DNA from: an uncultured Desulfobacter sp.
GTDB taxonomy: Bacteria; Desulfobacterota; Desulfobacteria; Desulfobacterales; Desulfobacteraceae
DNA length: 64,000 nucleotides
Reading direction: 5' to 3'
NCBI RefSeq assembly: GCF_963677125.1
Contig: NZ_OY781882.1
Location: 628,501-692,500, forward strand
The position numbers and the translations under genes are program-made. Positions 34,736-43,613 of the stretch are shown piece after piece (position 1 is the stretch's first letter; each line of letters begins with the position of its first letter). The notes beneath the pieces are model-generated. The model made no database searches and had not been told where the DNA came from. It saw only the letters and a program-made list of their open reading frames with translations.

Positions 34736-35942
34736 TTTTATTTTCCTTATCGGCTGAGTTTTCGTTGTTAAGCGGTAGGGTAACCTCCGCTTCAGGGAGC
34801 GTTTGAAATAGTATTCCCAGTCGTACAATCAATGCACCCAAGAGCATATATCCTATCATAACATGGAGCAGGACAACAACATTGCTGATAATCGAAGTTT
34901 TTGAAGCAGAGATATCGCCAAAACCAACAGTCGTAGTCGTTACCACCGAAAAATAGAATGATCTGACAAAACGTAGACCTGGACTAAGTTTTTCCACATG
35001 TTCACTGGTCAACGAAGGAAACAGCGTGTAAAGGACTGCAAAGAAGAGGGATACAAGCAGCAATGACTTCAATACTCTTCCGGTAGAGGAACCATAATCG
35101 GTGATCCACCAAAAGAGGTCTATAATTAATATCGTAAAATATCTAAGTACCCATTGCATAAGTCTTGATGGTTTGATTCCAATTTTTGTGAAAGAACCCA
35201 GTTGTCTCTTCTTCATTTCAATGTATCCCAGCCACCATATTCGACGAATATTTGTTTCAAAACGAGAACGAAGTTGCGGTTCCACACGTGCCTCCGAAAT
35301 ACCAACACCCGTGAAATCAGTAGTTAGATCAACTGCGCAGTCCCAAATCAGAGTCCTGCCATTGACAATTGCAGCATTAAAAACAGTTCCATACAACTGT
35401 GATTCAGTCAATGTTATGGCTTTAAGATTTGAATGCTTGAGCGTACATTTAGTTAAATCAGCTGCATGAAATACAGCTCTTGTGAGGTCTGCACGATCAA
35501 AATTTGTTTGGGCCAAATCGGCTTCATGAAAATCGGTGTGCATCAGTCTGGCAAACGTAAAATCAACGCTTTTTGCCAAAGCAGAGGTAAAACGGGTATT
35601 TTGAATATCAGCAGCAGTGAACTTTGCCCCCGAAATATCAGCGCCATCAAATTTCGTATTTCGTAAATCAGCATTCATAAACATCGTTTGTTTTAATATG
35701 CTGCGACAAAAAGAAGCCTCTTTCAGATGAGCATTTTTCAAGTCTATTTTTGAAAGATCAAGCTCTTCGAGATTAGCACCTTCGAGAAGAATTGGAAGTT
35801 TTCTGTTTTTACGGCGATAGAGGGCCCACTCCTTGCTGCTCCCGGAATCACTACATTTTCGAAGGAGATCATAGTGTTCTTCTGAAAAGCGATTTTCCCA
35901 ATCAGAAGGCTCCAGTGTTGTCTTTAACCCGGTAAATTCCAT
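34728..35942 (-). CDS. Pentapeptide-repeat protein with a two-helix potassium channel domain
   Basis: A 404-residue protein. Residues about 50-190 are A(D/N)Lxx-type pentapeptide repeats (LEELDLSKIDLKNAHLKEAS, DLRNTKFDGADISGAKF, DLAQTNFDRADLTRAVF), which form a right-handed beta-helix. Two transmembrane helices follow, at about 295-315 and 355-380, around the selectivity filter TVGFGD. It is therefore probably a tetrameric K+ channel with a cytoplasmic beta-helix N-terminus. The ATG at 35942 has a weak AGAAG nearby; a TTG at 35954 is the alternative. The receiver gene follows with overlap. Confidence 0.85.
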   Translation of the reverse strand: MEFTGLKTTLEPSDWENRFSEEHYDLLRKCSDSGSSKEWALYRRKNRKLPILLEGANLEELDLSKIDLKNAHLKEASFCRSILKQTMFMNADLRNTKFDGADISGAKFTAADIQNTRFTSALAKSVDFTFARLMHTDFHEADLAQTNFDRADLTRAVFHAADLTKCTLKHSNLKAITLTESQLYGTVFNAAIVNGRTLIWDCAVDLTTDFTGVGISEARVEPQLRSRFETNIRRIWWLGYIEMKKRQLGSFTKIGIKPSRLMQWVLRYFTILIIDLFWWITDYGSSTGRVLKSLLLVSLFFAVLYTLFPSLTSEHVEKLSPGLRFVRSFYFSVVTTTTVGFGDISASKTSIISNVVVLLHVMIGYMLLGALIVRLGILFQTLPEAEVTLPLNNENSADKENKNA

Positions 35943-36132
35943 AGGACTTCTCAATTTGAATATATTTTATTCTATCGAACTGCTTGCTAGGATGCTGATA
36001 CGATACGATACTTTTTTCACTTTGTAAAGAAGGGCGAGAATGCTATTTTTGCCTGAAAGTGAGGCATATCCGGATAAAAAGTTTTGAACTACTGTTCCCC
36101 CAGGTTTTTATAAAATTTTCTTGACCTATGTT

Positions 36133-36165
36133 TGGTTAACTGGTAGTCAAAGTTTCGGTTAACAA
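36133..36165 (+). promoter_or_regulatory. BirA-type biotin operator
   Basis: TGGTTAACT (36133-36141) and GGTTAACAA (36157-36165) form an imperfect inverted repeat separated by exactly 15 bases. The TTGTTAACC-N15-GGTTAACAA layout matches BirA repressor sites of this group; the left half deviates at two positions. It overlaps a TTGACC -35 candidate (36121-36126) and lies 30 bases before bioD. Confidence 0.72.
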
Positions 36166-36194
36166 TGTGTATGTGGCGTTATGGAGACTGACAG

Positions 36195-36944
36195 ATGAAT
36201 GGATTTTTTGTTGCCGGAACAGATACAGACGCGGGTAAAACAATTGTTACTGCGGCTTTGGTCCGTCAAATGCGAATGCAAGGCATAGATGCCGTGCCAA
36301 TGAAAGTGATTCAGACCGGAGGCGGTTTTACCCAGGACGGCTCCCCTATTTCCCCTGATTTTGAGGTCTATTGCAGCGCCTCGTCCTTTATTAGGAATGG
36401 GGATGAGAAAAAGGATATGATCCCCCTGTCGTTTTGTGCCCCCTGTTCTCCCCATATGGCGTCCCGGATGGAAGGGCACTCGTGTGATACCGGGTTGATA
36501 CTGGCTGCGCTCAAACGGCTTTGCGCGAGACATGACCTGGTTATTGCCGAAGGCGCAGGGGGAATTAATGTGCCTTTGTCAAACACGATTACAAGCCTTG
36601 ATCTCATAAAAGAAATGGGACTGCCCATTATTCTGGTCATTAGAAACGTTCTGGGGTGTATCAACCACGCCCTCAATACCATCCAGGTTTTGAGGTTGCA
36701 TAAGATTCCAATTCTGGGCGCGGTTATGATCGAAACAAGCCCCCCAAAAGATTGCGATACATTCATCCTTGAGGATAATCCGGAGATTATACGCCTGATC
36801 GGAGATCTTCCCATTCTGGCGAACCTGCCGTTTATTGAAAAGGCGCAGCCCGGTACAGAGTCGTTCTGGTCTGCCCTGGATGTTTACATGAGCGGTATTG
36901 TCGACGCGCTTTTTAGAACGGAAGCAAAAACGGCCATAGATTAA
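36195..36944 (+). CDS. bioD: ATP-dependent dethiobiotin synthetase
   Basis: A 249-residue BioD that carboxylates and closes 7,8-diaminopelargonate to dethiobiotin using ATP and CO2. The P-loop GTDTDAGKT spans residues 8-16, and EGAGGINVPLS is the second conserved motif. It is first in the biotin operon, directly behind a BirA-type operator, and precedes bioA by 67 bases. The length is normal to slightly long; all key motifs are present. Confidence 0.93.
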   Translation: MNGFFVAGTDTDAGKTIVTAALVRQMRMQGIDAVPMKVIQTGGGFTQDGSPISPDFEVYCSASSFIRNGDEKKDMIPLSFCAPCSPHMASRMEGHSCDTGLILAALKRLCARHDLVIAEGAGGINVPLSNTITSLDLIKEMGLPIILVIRNVLGCINHALNTIQVLRLHKIPILGAVMIETSPPKDCDTFILEDNPEIIRLIGDLPILANLPFIEKAQPGTESFWSALDVYMSGIVDALFRTEAKTAID

Positions 36945-37011
36945 CCTTGTCAATACATAAGGTCTTTCCACAACGAAATTTTAGACATACAGATAGGTTC
37001 CACGTATAAAA

Positions 37012-38328
37012 ATGAACAGCGCTGAAACATTTCAGGCCTTTGATAAACAACACATCTGGCACCCTTATACCTCAATGGCCGATCCCATCGATGTTTATAT
37101 GGTAAAAAAAGCGGAAGGGGTCCACATTCACCTTGCCGACGGCAGGGTATTAACCGACGGTATGTCTTCATGGTGGGCTGCCATTCACGGGTATAACCAT
37201 CCGGTGCTGAACCGGGCGCTTCATGAACAGATCCAAAACATGAGCCATATCATGTTTGGCGGCCTGACCCATGAACCGGCCTGCATTCTAGCTGAAAAAC
37301 TGATATCTATTGTCCCCCAAGGACTTGAACATATCTTTTTTTCCGATTCCGGATCCGTTGCGGTTGAGGTGGCTATCAAGATGGCCATCCAGTACCAGCA
37401 CGCTTTGGGAAAGCACGGAAAAAAGAAGCTGCTCACGGTAAAAAAGGGGTATCACGGTGATACTTTTGCCGCCATGGGCGTGTGTGACCCGGTCCAGGGT
37501 ATGCACAGCCTGTTCAAAAGCGTACTTCCCCAGGCGTTTTTTGCCCAGGCTCCCCAATGCTCTTTTTTTGATACCTGGGACGAAACAGACACGGCGCAGA
37601 TGGCATCGCTCATAGACGAACATCACCAAGAGATCGCCGCCGTCATACTTGAGCCGGTCGTTCAGGGGGCAGGAGGGATGCGTTTTTATCATCCCAACTA
37701 CCTGAAACAGCTCCGTGCTCTGTGCAACCGGTACGATATACTCCTTATATTTGATGAGATCGCCACGGGGTTCGGCCGCACCGGAAAATTGTTTGCCGCC
37801 CAGTGGGCTGAAATTTGTCCCGATATCATGTGCATTGGCAAGGCGTTAACCGGTGGATACATCAGTTTTGCGGCAACCCTTGCGACGTCGGAGGTGGCCC
37901 GGGGTATATCTGCCAAAGGCGGGGTTTTCATGCACGGCCCCACCTTTATGGGCAACCCTTTGGCCTGCGCGGTGGCCAATGCCGGCCTCGACCTGCTGAT
38001 GACCGGGGCGTGGCAAACCCAGGTTGCGGCCATTCAGCGTTTGTTGACCGAGCATCTTGCACCGGCCAGAGGTTTAAAGGGGGTTAAGGATGTGAGAGTT
38101 TTGGGGGCAATCGGGGTGATCGAACTGGAAGAGGAAGTGGATATGCCGGTTATCCAGAATATGTTTGTCCAGGCCGGGGTCTGGATACGCCCATTTGGGC
38201 GGCTGGTCTATACCATGCCGCCCTATGTCTGTAAAAAAGAGGATGTGGTGAAAATTTCGCAAACCATGTGTCAGGTATTGGACAACTATTTAATGCTTCA
38301 CCAAAAACCGTCAGGTACTATTGAATAA
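37012..38328 (+). CDS. bioA: Adenosylmethionine-8-amino-7-oxononanoate aminotransferase
   Basis: A 438-residue PLP-dependent class III aminotransferase that converts KAPA to DAPA with SAM as amino donor. Signature N-terminus QHIWHPYTSMADP, then GMSSWWAAIHGYNHP, cofactor-binding FDEIATGFGRTGKLFA, and the Schiff-base Lys in CIGKALTGGYISFAATLAT. Second gene in the biotin operon; the symporter gene follows after 15 bases. Confidence 0.94.
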   Translation: MNSAETFQAFDKQHIWHPYTSMADPIDVYMVKKAEGVHIHLADGRVLTDGMSSWWAAIHGYNHPVLNRALHEQIQNMSHIMFGGLTHEPACILAEKLISIVPQGLEHIFFSDSGSVAVEVAIKMAIQYQHALGKHGKKKLLTVKKGYHGDTFAAMGVCDPVQGMHSLFKSVLPQAFFAQAPQCSFFDTWDETDTAQMASLIDEHHQEIAAVILEPVVQGAGGMRFYHPNYLKQLRALCNRYDILLIFDEIATGFGRTGKLFAAQWAEICPDIMCIGKALTGGYISFAATLATSEVARGISAKGGVFMHGPTFMGNPLACAVANAGLDLLMTGAWQTQVAAIQRLLTEHLAPARGLKGVKDVRVLGAIGVIELEEEVDMPVIQNMFVQAGVWIRPFGRLVYTMPPYVCKKEDVVKISQTMCQVLDNYLMLHQKPSGTIE

Positions 38329-38343
38329 GGAGTTAAAGACAGA

Positions 38344-39678
38344 ATGTTGTTTCTGATTTTATATGTTGTGGTACTTCTGGGCTTTGGCCTGTTTGAGTTT
38401 AAAAAGATAAAAAATTTTGATGATTTTATCGTATCGGGCAGAAGCCAAGGTACCGGGGCCATTGCATACTCGATCCTTGCCACCTGTATCGGGGCTTCTG
38501 CCACCCTGGGCGTTGTCTCTACGGCCCGGGATATCGGCTTTCCGGCTTTTTGGTGGCTTGGGGCTGGCGCTGTCGGCCTTTTGCTTCAGTCTCTTTTTTT
38601 ATCCAGAAAGGTCAGGCAGGTCGGGGCCTATACCTTGCCGGATCTGACTGAAAAATTGATGGGCAAGGATGCCAGATTTCTGACGTCCATTATTGTGGTG
38701 ATTGCCTGGACCGGTATTATTGCCGCACAATTTGTTGCCGGGGCAAAACTTATGTCTGCTTTTGGGAGTATTGATCCTAACGTTTCCATCCTGGTGACGG
38801 CTCTGGTTATTATCGCTTATTCGGCCATGGGCGGGCAGTCCTCGGTGATGAAAACCGACAAGGTACAATTTGTCCTTTTAGGGGGCACTCTGCTCTTCAT
38901 CCTGGTCTATCTTTATGCCGGGCAACCCGTGCCGCTGGAGGCGATCCGGTTCGATTTGATCAATGAGGGGTTTACCTTCGAAAATCTGGTGTACTATCTG
39001 GTTGTCGTCGGCGGCAGTTATTTTGTTTGCCCCTTGCTTTTCTCGCGTATTCTGACGGCCCGGGATGCCCGGACCGCCGGGCGAGCTTCGTTTCTGTCGG
39101 CATTGGGCCTTGTTGTTATGAGTCTTGTCATTACCCTGATCGGTATTTGGGCCTCTTTTCACATTGACCCGTCCCATGGAAAAGATGTCCTTGGCTATAT
39201 CATTGCGGAAAAATTGCCGCCTGCAATGGGAATCGCTTTATTGATCGGCCTTGTCTCGGCCATCATCTCTTCGGCTGACACCTGCCTTTTTGCCGTTGCA
39301 AGCATTGTTGAGTATGACATCCTGAAGCAGGAGCGGATCCGGACCACCCGGGTAGTTGTGATCATCGTGGGCCTTGTCTCTGCGCTGCTTGCAATGAAAA
39401 ATCCAGATATTATTTCCCTGCTTATACAGGCATATGCGGTGTTTACCGCCGGTGTTGTTCCGCCGGTGGCTGTTGCCCTGATCATGTGGAAGAAAAGGAC
39501 TATTCATCCCTATTATAGACGTTTGGCCTTTATCATCGGCGGAATTTGCGGATTTGCTTCCAACCTCATGGGCATCGACATGCTTGCCGTGGGAGGAATG
39601 GTCATTTCCACAGCGCTCTCCATTGCAGGACTCTATGTTAGCCAAAATGAATTTTTAATATTCCTATCAAAAAAATGA
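38344..39678 (+). CDS. Sodium:solute symporter within the biotin operon
   Basis: A 444-residue SSS-family transporter with about 12-13 predicted helices: the FDDFIVSGRSQGTGAIAYS start, ATCIGASATLGVVSTARD and LVSAIISSADTCLFAVASIV are the family landmarks of the sodium-binding core. AAGGAG precedes the ATG. It lies between bioA and bioB and overlaps bioB by four bases (ATGA), so it is tightly coupled to biotin synthesis. This placement suggests uptake of a biotin precursor (pimelate-like acid, KAPA or similar) or of biotin; the substrate is inferred only from context. Confidence 0.85.
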   Translation: MLFLILYVVVLLGFGLFEFKKIKNFDDFIVSGRSQGTGAIAYSILATCIGASATLGVVSTARDIGFPAFWWLGAGAVGLLLQSLFLSRKVRQVGAYTLPDLTEKLMGKDARFLTSIIVVIAWTGIIAAQFVAGAKLMSAFGSIDPNVSILVTALVIIAYSAMGGQSSVMKTDKVQFVLLGGTLLFILVYLYAGQPVPLEAIRFDLINEGFTFENLVYYLVVVGGSYFVCPLLFSRILTARDARTAGRASFLSALGLVVMSLVITLIGIWASFHIDPSHGKDVLGYIIAEKLPPAMGIALLIGLVSAIISSADTCLFAVASIVEYDILKQERIRTTRVVVIIVGLVSALLAMKNPDIISLLIQAYAVFTAGVVPPVAVALIMWKKRTIHPYYRRLAFIIGGICGFASNLMGIDMLAVGGMVISTALSIAGLYVSQNEFLIFLSKK

Positions 39679-40658
39679 AATATACCATTGAATCATATAT
39701 CGATATTGCAAAAAACATTATAGATGGCCAACGCCCTGAAAATAATGTGTATCATCATCTGGCATTGACTGAGGATAAAGATGTGTTCAAACTGATGGCA
39801 GGCGCGGATCTCATCCGGAACTCCTTTTTCAAACGTGAAATCCACTTGTGCTCAATTTACAACGGAAAATCCGGCATGTGCAGTGAGGATTGCAGATTTT
39901 GCGCCCAATCTAAATTTCATGCCTCGGATATTGAAATCTATCCCCTGATGCCCAAAGCTGAACTTCAAAAAGGCGCATATGAACTCATGGATACACAGGT
40001 CCATCGCTATTCAATTGTGACCACCGGCAAAGGACTGCCTGACAATGAGGTGCGCCGGGTGGGGGATGCCCTGGGAGAACTTTCGTCAAAGAAACTGTCC
40101 TATTGTGTGTCTTTGGGGATTTTGAATGATGCCCCGATGGATTACTTGAAAGCCTGCGGTGTTGGCCGGTATCATCACAACCTTGAAACGTGTCGAAGCC
40201 ATTTTGATTCGGTTTGCACCTCCCACACCTATGATGACCGGATTAACACGATTAAGCGCGCAAAAAGGGCCGGTTTGTCTGTCTGTTCCGGCGGGATCTT
40301 CGGTGTGGGTGAAAGTATGGCCCAGGTTCTTGAATTGGCCTTTGAGTTAAACGCGCTTAAGGTGGATGCTGTTCCAATCAATTTTTTAACCCCCATGCCG
40401 GGAACTTGTTTTGAAGGCAAAAATAATCTGACACCAATGAAATGTCTGAAAATAATATCGATCATGCGATATGTGCTGCCGGATACAGACATAATTATTT
40501 GTGGTGGACGGATTTTAAATTTAAAAAAGCTTCATTCTCTTATTTTTCAGGCCGGTGCAAACGGCATAATGACAGGCAATTATTTGACAACAAAAGGAAA
40601 TCAACTTCAAGAAGACCTTAACATGATCCATCAACTGGGTTTTGAGCCAAAAAATTAA
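39675..40658 (+). CDS. bioB: Biotin synthase
   Basis: A 327-residue radical SAM enzyme that inserts sulfur into dethiobiotin. The [4Fe-4S] cysteines are C69, C73 and C76 in CSEDCRFCAQS; further conserved motifs are YHHNLETCRSHF and CSGGIFGVGE, and the [2Fe-2S] Arg region is in ICGGRILNL. It is last in the biotin operon, overlapping the symporter by four bases, and is followed by a strong hairpin terminator. No bioF, bioC or bioH is present in the window. Confidence 0.95.
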   Translation: MKYTIESYIDIAKNIIDGQRPENNVYHHLALTEDKDVFKLMAGADLIRNSFFKREIHLCSIYNGKSGMCSEDCRFCAQSKFHASDIEIYPLMPKAELQKGAYELMDTQVHRYSIVTTGKGLPDNEVRRVGDALGELSSKKLSYCVSLGILNDAPMDYLKACGVGRYHHNLETCRSHFDSVCTSHTYDDRINTIKRAKRAGLSVCSGGIFGVGESMAQVLELAFELNALKVDAVPINFLTPMPGTCFEGKNNLTPMKCLKIISIMRYVLPDTDIIICGGRILNLKKLHSLIFQAGANGIMTGNYLTTKGNQLQEDLNMIHQLGFEPKN

Positions 40659-40659
40659 T

Positions 40660-40683
40660 AAGGCGGCATGGTAATGCCGCCTT
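40660..40683. terminator. Bidirectional terminator between bioB and peptidase C25 gene
   Basis: AAGGCGGCAT (40660-40669) and ATGCCGCCTT (40674-40683) form a perfect 10-bp stem with loop GGTA, placed between two convergent genes. Confidence 0.8.
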
Positions 40684-40712
40684 AAAAGTCAATGATCAAT
40701 CCATTGCGTAGA

Positions 40713-43049
40713 TCATTTCACAGACAGAGTTAACTCTTTTTTCAATAGTTCCCGCTTGGGCTGGATTTCAAAATCATGGGGTAGCTCAATGAACCGGGGG
40801 ATAAGAATTTTGTTAGAGGTATACTTGATATCACATTCCCTATCCTCAAGCACGACATAAACCGATTTGGGTGTGGGATTGCCATTTCTAACTGAAAACC
40901 AGATTTTTGTTAAATCGTCATTTGAATTAAAAGCACAAAATCCATATAGCTGCCTGTCATCCTGATCATATATTTTGATCCATGTCCGTGAGGCATTGGG
41001 ATTTGATCCGCAGGGCGGAAGCCAGGGGGATGGAGTGAAAAGGTCGTTTGGAAAAGAACGCCAGTTGGTGATGTTTAGTTTAAAGAATTTGTAAATATTT
41101 CCGTGGAGAGGTATGGTTTGCGTTCCCTTGAGTGAAAGTTTAGGTGCGTTCAAATCGGGGTAGCAGACAGGGTCTGTGCTGAATGGCGTTTCAGGATCAC
41201 CAAGGAGATTCAAACAGAAATATACCCAGCGATATGAACCGGTTGCTCCAACTGAACCGATAAGATCTTCCTTTGAATCGGCCAGGGTTTTACCCAGATT
41301 GATAATGTTGTCATTGAAAAGGGTATCAAAAAATGTCTCATCAAATTGCTGGGATGTGCCCCCGGTGCTTCCCGGAGAATACCAACCATAGCGGGAATTT
41401 CCAATAAACGCGAAGGCGCCGTTCGGGTTTTTTACAAAATGTTCGGCAACGGCATCATCCGTTTCGTAAGATCCATAGGAACGCCGGTTGTCAAACGAAG
41501 CGGTATAACACGCCCAGGTGTAAATGAGCGGATATACCGTGTTGGTCAGTCCGTCCACATCCCCGCGGTCGATATGTGAAAAGTTGCTGTTACTACCATG
41601 GCCTGCGCTGTTCAGGACGATATACTCATTGCTGTCCAAAAAGTTTACAACAGATCCGGTACTGCAAGTCCCATCTCTGTCATAAAGGGTATCAACGGAC
41701 CATACCGGCGGCAGAAGCGGAGTGATCAGATCTTTATGATCTCCACCCCATGTTACCGGGTTTAATTGGGTTCCGGTCATAAGGGCTTTTTCTATGAAAC
41801 GACCGGTTTCAAATGTTATGGTTTTATTTACGAAATTGTCGGCCTCTTCTTCCGTATTGACAGGCGCGCGTCCCACGTAAACGTCGCTGTATAGGTCAAC
41901 TTCGCCGCCGCCTTTGCCGTCATTGTATTCACCATATATTCCGTCCGCATCATTGTCCCAGGTGCCGTCTAAACATGCATAATAGAGATCAGTCGGAATA
42001 TCGGTGTCGGTTATTCCTCCAACCTTGCCATAGGCGCCTCTGTGGGGGATGATGTCGTCGTCGCCTCCGAGCAGTACGTATTTAGTCCCATAAAACCTGC
42101 GGGCGTGGTTGATGAAATTTCGGATTTTGGTCTGGTTGTCCGTGCTGCCGTCCGGCCGGGTACCACTGTAATTTGAATAGATATAGCTCAGAGTGAAAAG
42201 TTTTGCCGAAATACCACGGCTTTGCTTGTGGGAGATAAGCGGCTTAAAAGAAGCTGAAAAATTTTTGTCCGTGATAATAATATAGGTGTATCGTTTGAAA
42301 AAAATATCCGGGTCAATCTGGTAAAATCCGTTGTCATTCAGGTATACGCCCTGATACCATTCTATGGTTTGCGGATTATCAACAAAATTGATGACAGATG
42401 AAAGATCTGTTACCTGGTTTTCATTTTCTGAGGATGTATCTTCTTTTTTAACCATTTGCGTTTCAACGGATACGTTCAGACTTTCATAATACAGCAGAAT
42501 ACCCTTTGCTGGAACGTATTGAATAGGGAAAAGATTGATTACCAGGACAGTTGCCCCCTGCTTGCGCTGAATACCGACTTTTTTGTACAGTACACCGGGA
42601 AACTCCTTGGCTGATTTATATATTTCACTGTCAGGAGATGTTTTGTTTTGTGAGCGGTCCGTAGTTATTTGAGGGCGCATTCTGTATTCAATATTGTAAT
42701 TGCCTTCCAGTTGCCGTTTTTTTCCGGGCGATACGGAAATCTTGGTAACCGTATGACCCTGCGGTATCAATATTTTTGCCGTTTTAACCGGAAGAACCGG
42801 TAACCCTTCTTTTGCGGCATAGGGGATCGTGCCCTTTTGGGTTACCGAAGAGAACGGCAGACCCGAAAATTTTGTTAGATCTCCAGCCGATGGCATTTCA
42901 GTTGTTAATGCCCTTATCTTGGGTGTTTCAAATGCATAATTTAATTGTTGAGCACCCATAGCATCCGTAACGATTATCCCAAAAAACAGGATTGCGAATA
43001 AACTGAATGCATAAAATTGGTTGTGTATTATTCTTTTTGAACGGTTCAT
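40713..43049 (-). CDS. Gingipain-like cysteine protease (peptidase family C25)
   Basis: A 778-residue exported protease. A signal peptide (FYAFSLFAILFFGIIVTDAM) is followed by a C25-type propeptide (KTAKILIPQGHTVTKISVSP). The catalytic domain (about 240-600) begins with YTIIITDKNFSASFKPLI; the catalytic His is in LNSAGHGSNS and the Cys in YTWACYTASFD. An Ig-like or unclassified segment closes it. The type IX secretion C-terminal domain seen in Porphyromonas is not recognisable, so export should be by Sec plus an unknown second step. It is transcribed behind the conserved RNA-like element B. The secreted cystatin elsewhere in the window inhibits a different protease fold. Confidence 0.87.
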   Translation of the reverse strand: MNRSKRIIHNQFYAFSLFAILFFGIIVTDAMGAQQLNYAFETPKIRALTTEMPSAGDLTKFSGLPFSSVTQKGTIPYAAKEGLPVLPVKTAKILIPQGHTVTKISVSPGKKRQLEGNYNIEYRMRPQITTDRSQNKTSPDSEIYKSAKEFPGVLYKKVGIQRKQGATVLVINLFPIQYVPAKGILLYYESLNVSVETQMVKKEDTSSENENQVTDLSSVINFVDNPQTIEWYQGVYLNDNGFYQIDPDIFFKRYTYIIITDKNFSASFKPLISHKQSRGISAKLFTLSYIYSNYSGTRPDGSTDNQTKIRNFINHARRFYGTKYVLLGGDDDIIPHRGAYGKVGGITDTDIPTDLYYACLDGTWDNDADGIYGEYNDGKGGGEVDLYSDVYVGRAPVNTEEEADNFVNKTITFETGRFIEKALMTGTQLNPVTWGGDHKDLITPLLPPVWSVDTLYDRDGTCSTGSVVNFLDSNEYIVLNSAGHGSNSNFSHIDRGDVDGLTNTVYPLIYTWACYTASFDNRRSYGSYETDDAVAEHFVKNPNGAFAFIGNSRYGWYSPGSTGGTSQQFDETFFDTLFNDNIINLGKTLADSKEDLIGSVGATGSYRWVYFCLNLLGDPETPFSTDPVCYPDLNAPKLSLKGTQTIPLHGNIYKFFKLNITNWRSFPNDLFTPSPWLPPCGSNPNASRTWIKIYDQDDRQLYGFCAFNSNDDLTKIWFSVRNGNPTPKSVYVVLEDRECDIKYTSNKILIPRFIELPHDFEIQPKRELLKKELTLSVK

Positions 43050-43613
43050 GTCACTCTCCTCTTCTTTTTTATATGAAAGACTAGGTAAGTTACCAAAGAT
43101 CTTTCAAACTTTGTTGTGGGCTGTGCCTGGCAGCTGATATGTCAGGTCGGCCCGCGGCCGTTTTTGATCAATTGTTTTGGCGGTATTGGTTAACGAACGT
43201 GAGCATAAAATTGGGCTCTGTTTTTTTCGTAGTTATCACCTCCTTTCTTAATTTTTAAAAAATCGTTGCCTGGTGTTGTTTTTTAAATTTCCCCTCAGAT
43301 ACAAAATAGGAGAGTGAGGCATACTTGGATATGGCATGTGACACTCGTTTTTTGTGAACCAGTTCACACTTTTTGGAGATTTTTTACAGAATCGGTCCAT
43401 AACGCAATATCTGAAAGTTTTAACAAAACCCTTATCATGGCAGGATGCACGAGAATCTTGTTTATGGATGATTTTTCAGGTAGATATAACAAGAAGGACC
43501 GGAGCGGACCCGTGTAATCAAGTTGGAATATTTTTATTTCAGCGTTTTTTGATGTATCCGCAAAAAATTATGTGAGCACTTATTTTTATGTCTGAAAGAA
43601 GGAAGCCAATTGT
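43050..43613. other. Intergenic region holding RNA-like element B and a stranded Shine-Dalgarno
   Basis: No gene was recognised in these 560 bases. Besides the conserved element (43075-43160), the minus strand has an exceptionally strong ribosome-binding sequence, AAAGGAGGTGATAAC (43246 to 43232), without a start codon at proper distance; the next ATG is about 35 bases on. Either a leader peptide begins at a non-standard codon or this is a remnant of a lost gene. The plus-strand frames at 43314-43575 look random. Confidence 0.4.
43075..43160 (-). ncRNA. Conserved structured element, copy B (5' leader of peptidase C25)
   Basis: On the minus strand: hairpin CGGCC-GCG-GGCCG (43160 to 43148), the stem CCTG/CAGG around a TATCAGCTGC loop, AGCCCACAACAAA, then a hairpin with outer arms GAAAGA (43105 to 43100) and TCTTTC (43080 to 43075) and inner GGTA/TACC. 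Same layout as copies A, C and D. It lies 25 bases before the peptidase start codon, in the same direction. Confidence 0.68.

Noticed and set aside
43314..43575. Two overlapping plus-strand frames upstream of the Crp/Fnr gene
   Set aside because: Overlapping frames of similar length in the same strand without ribosome-binding site or family match; typical noise.
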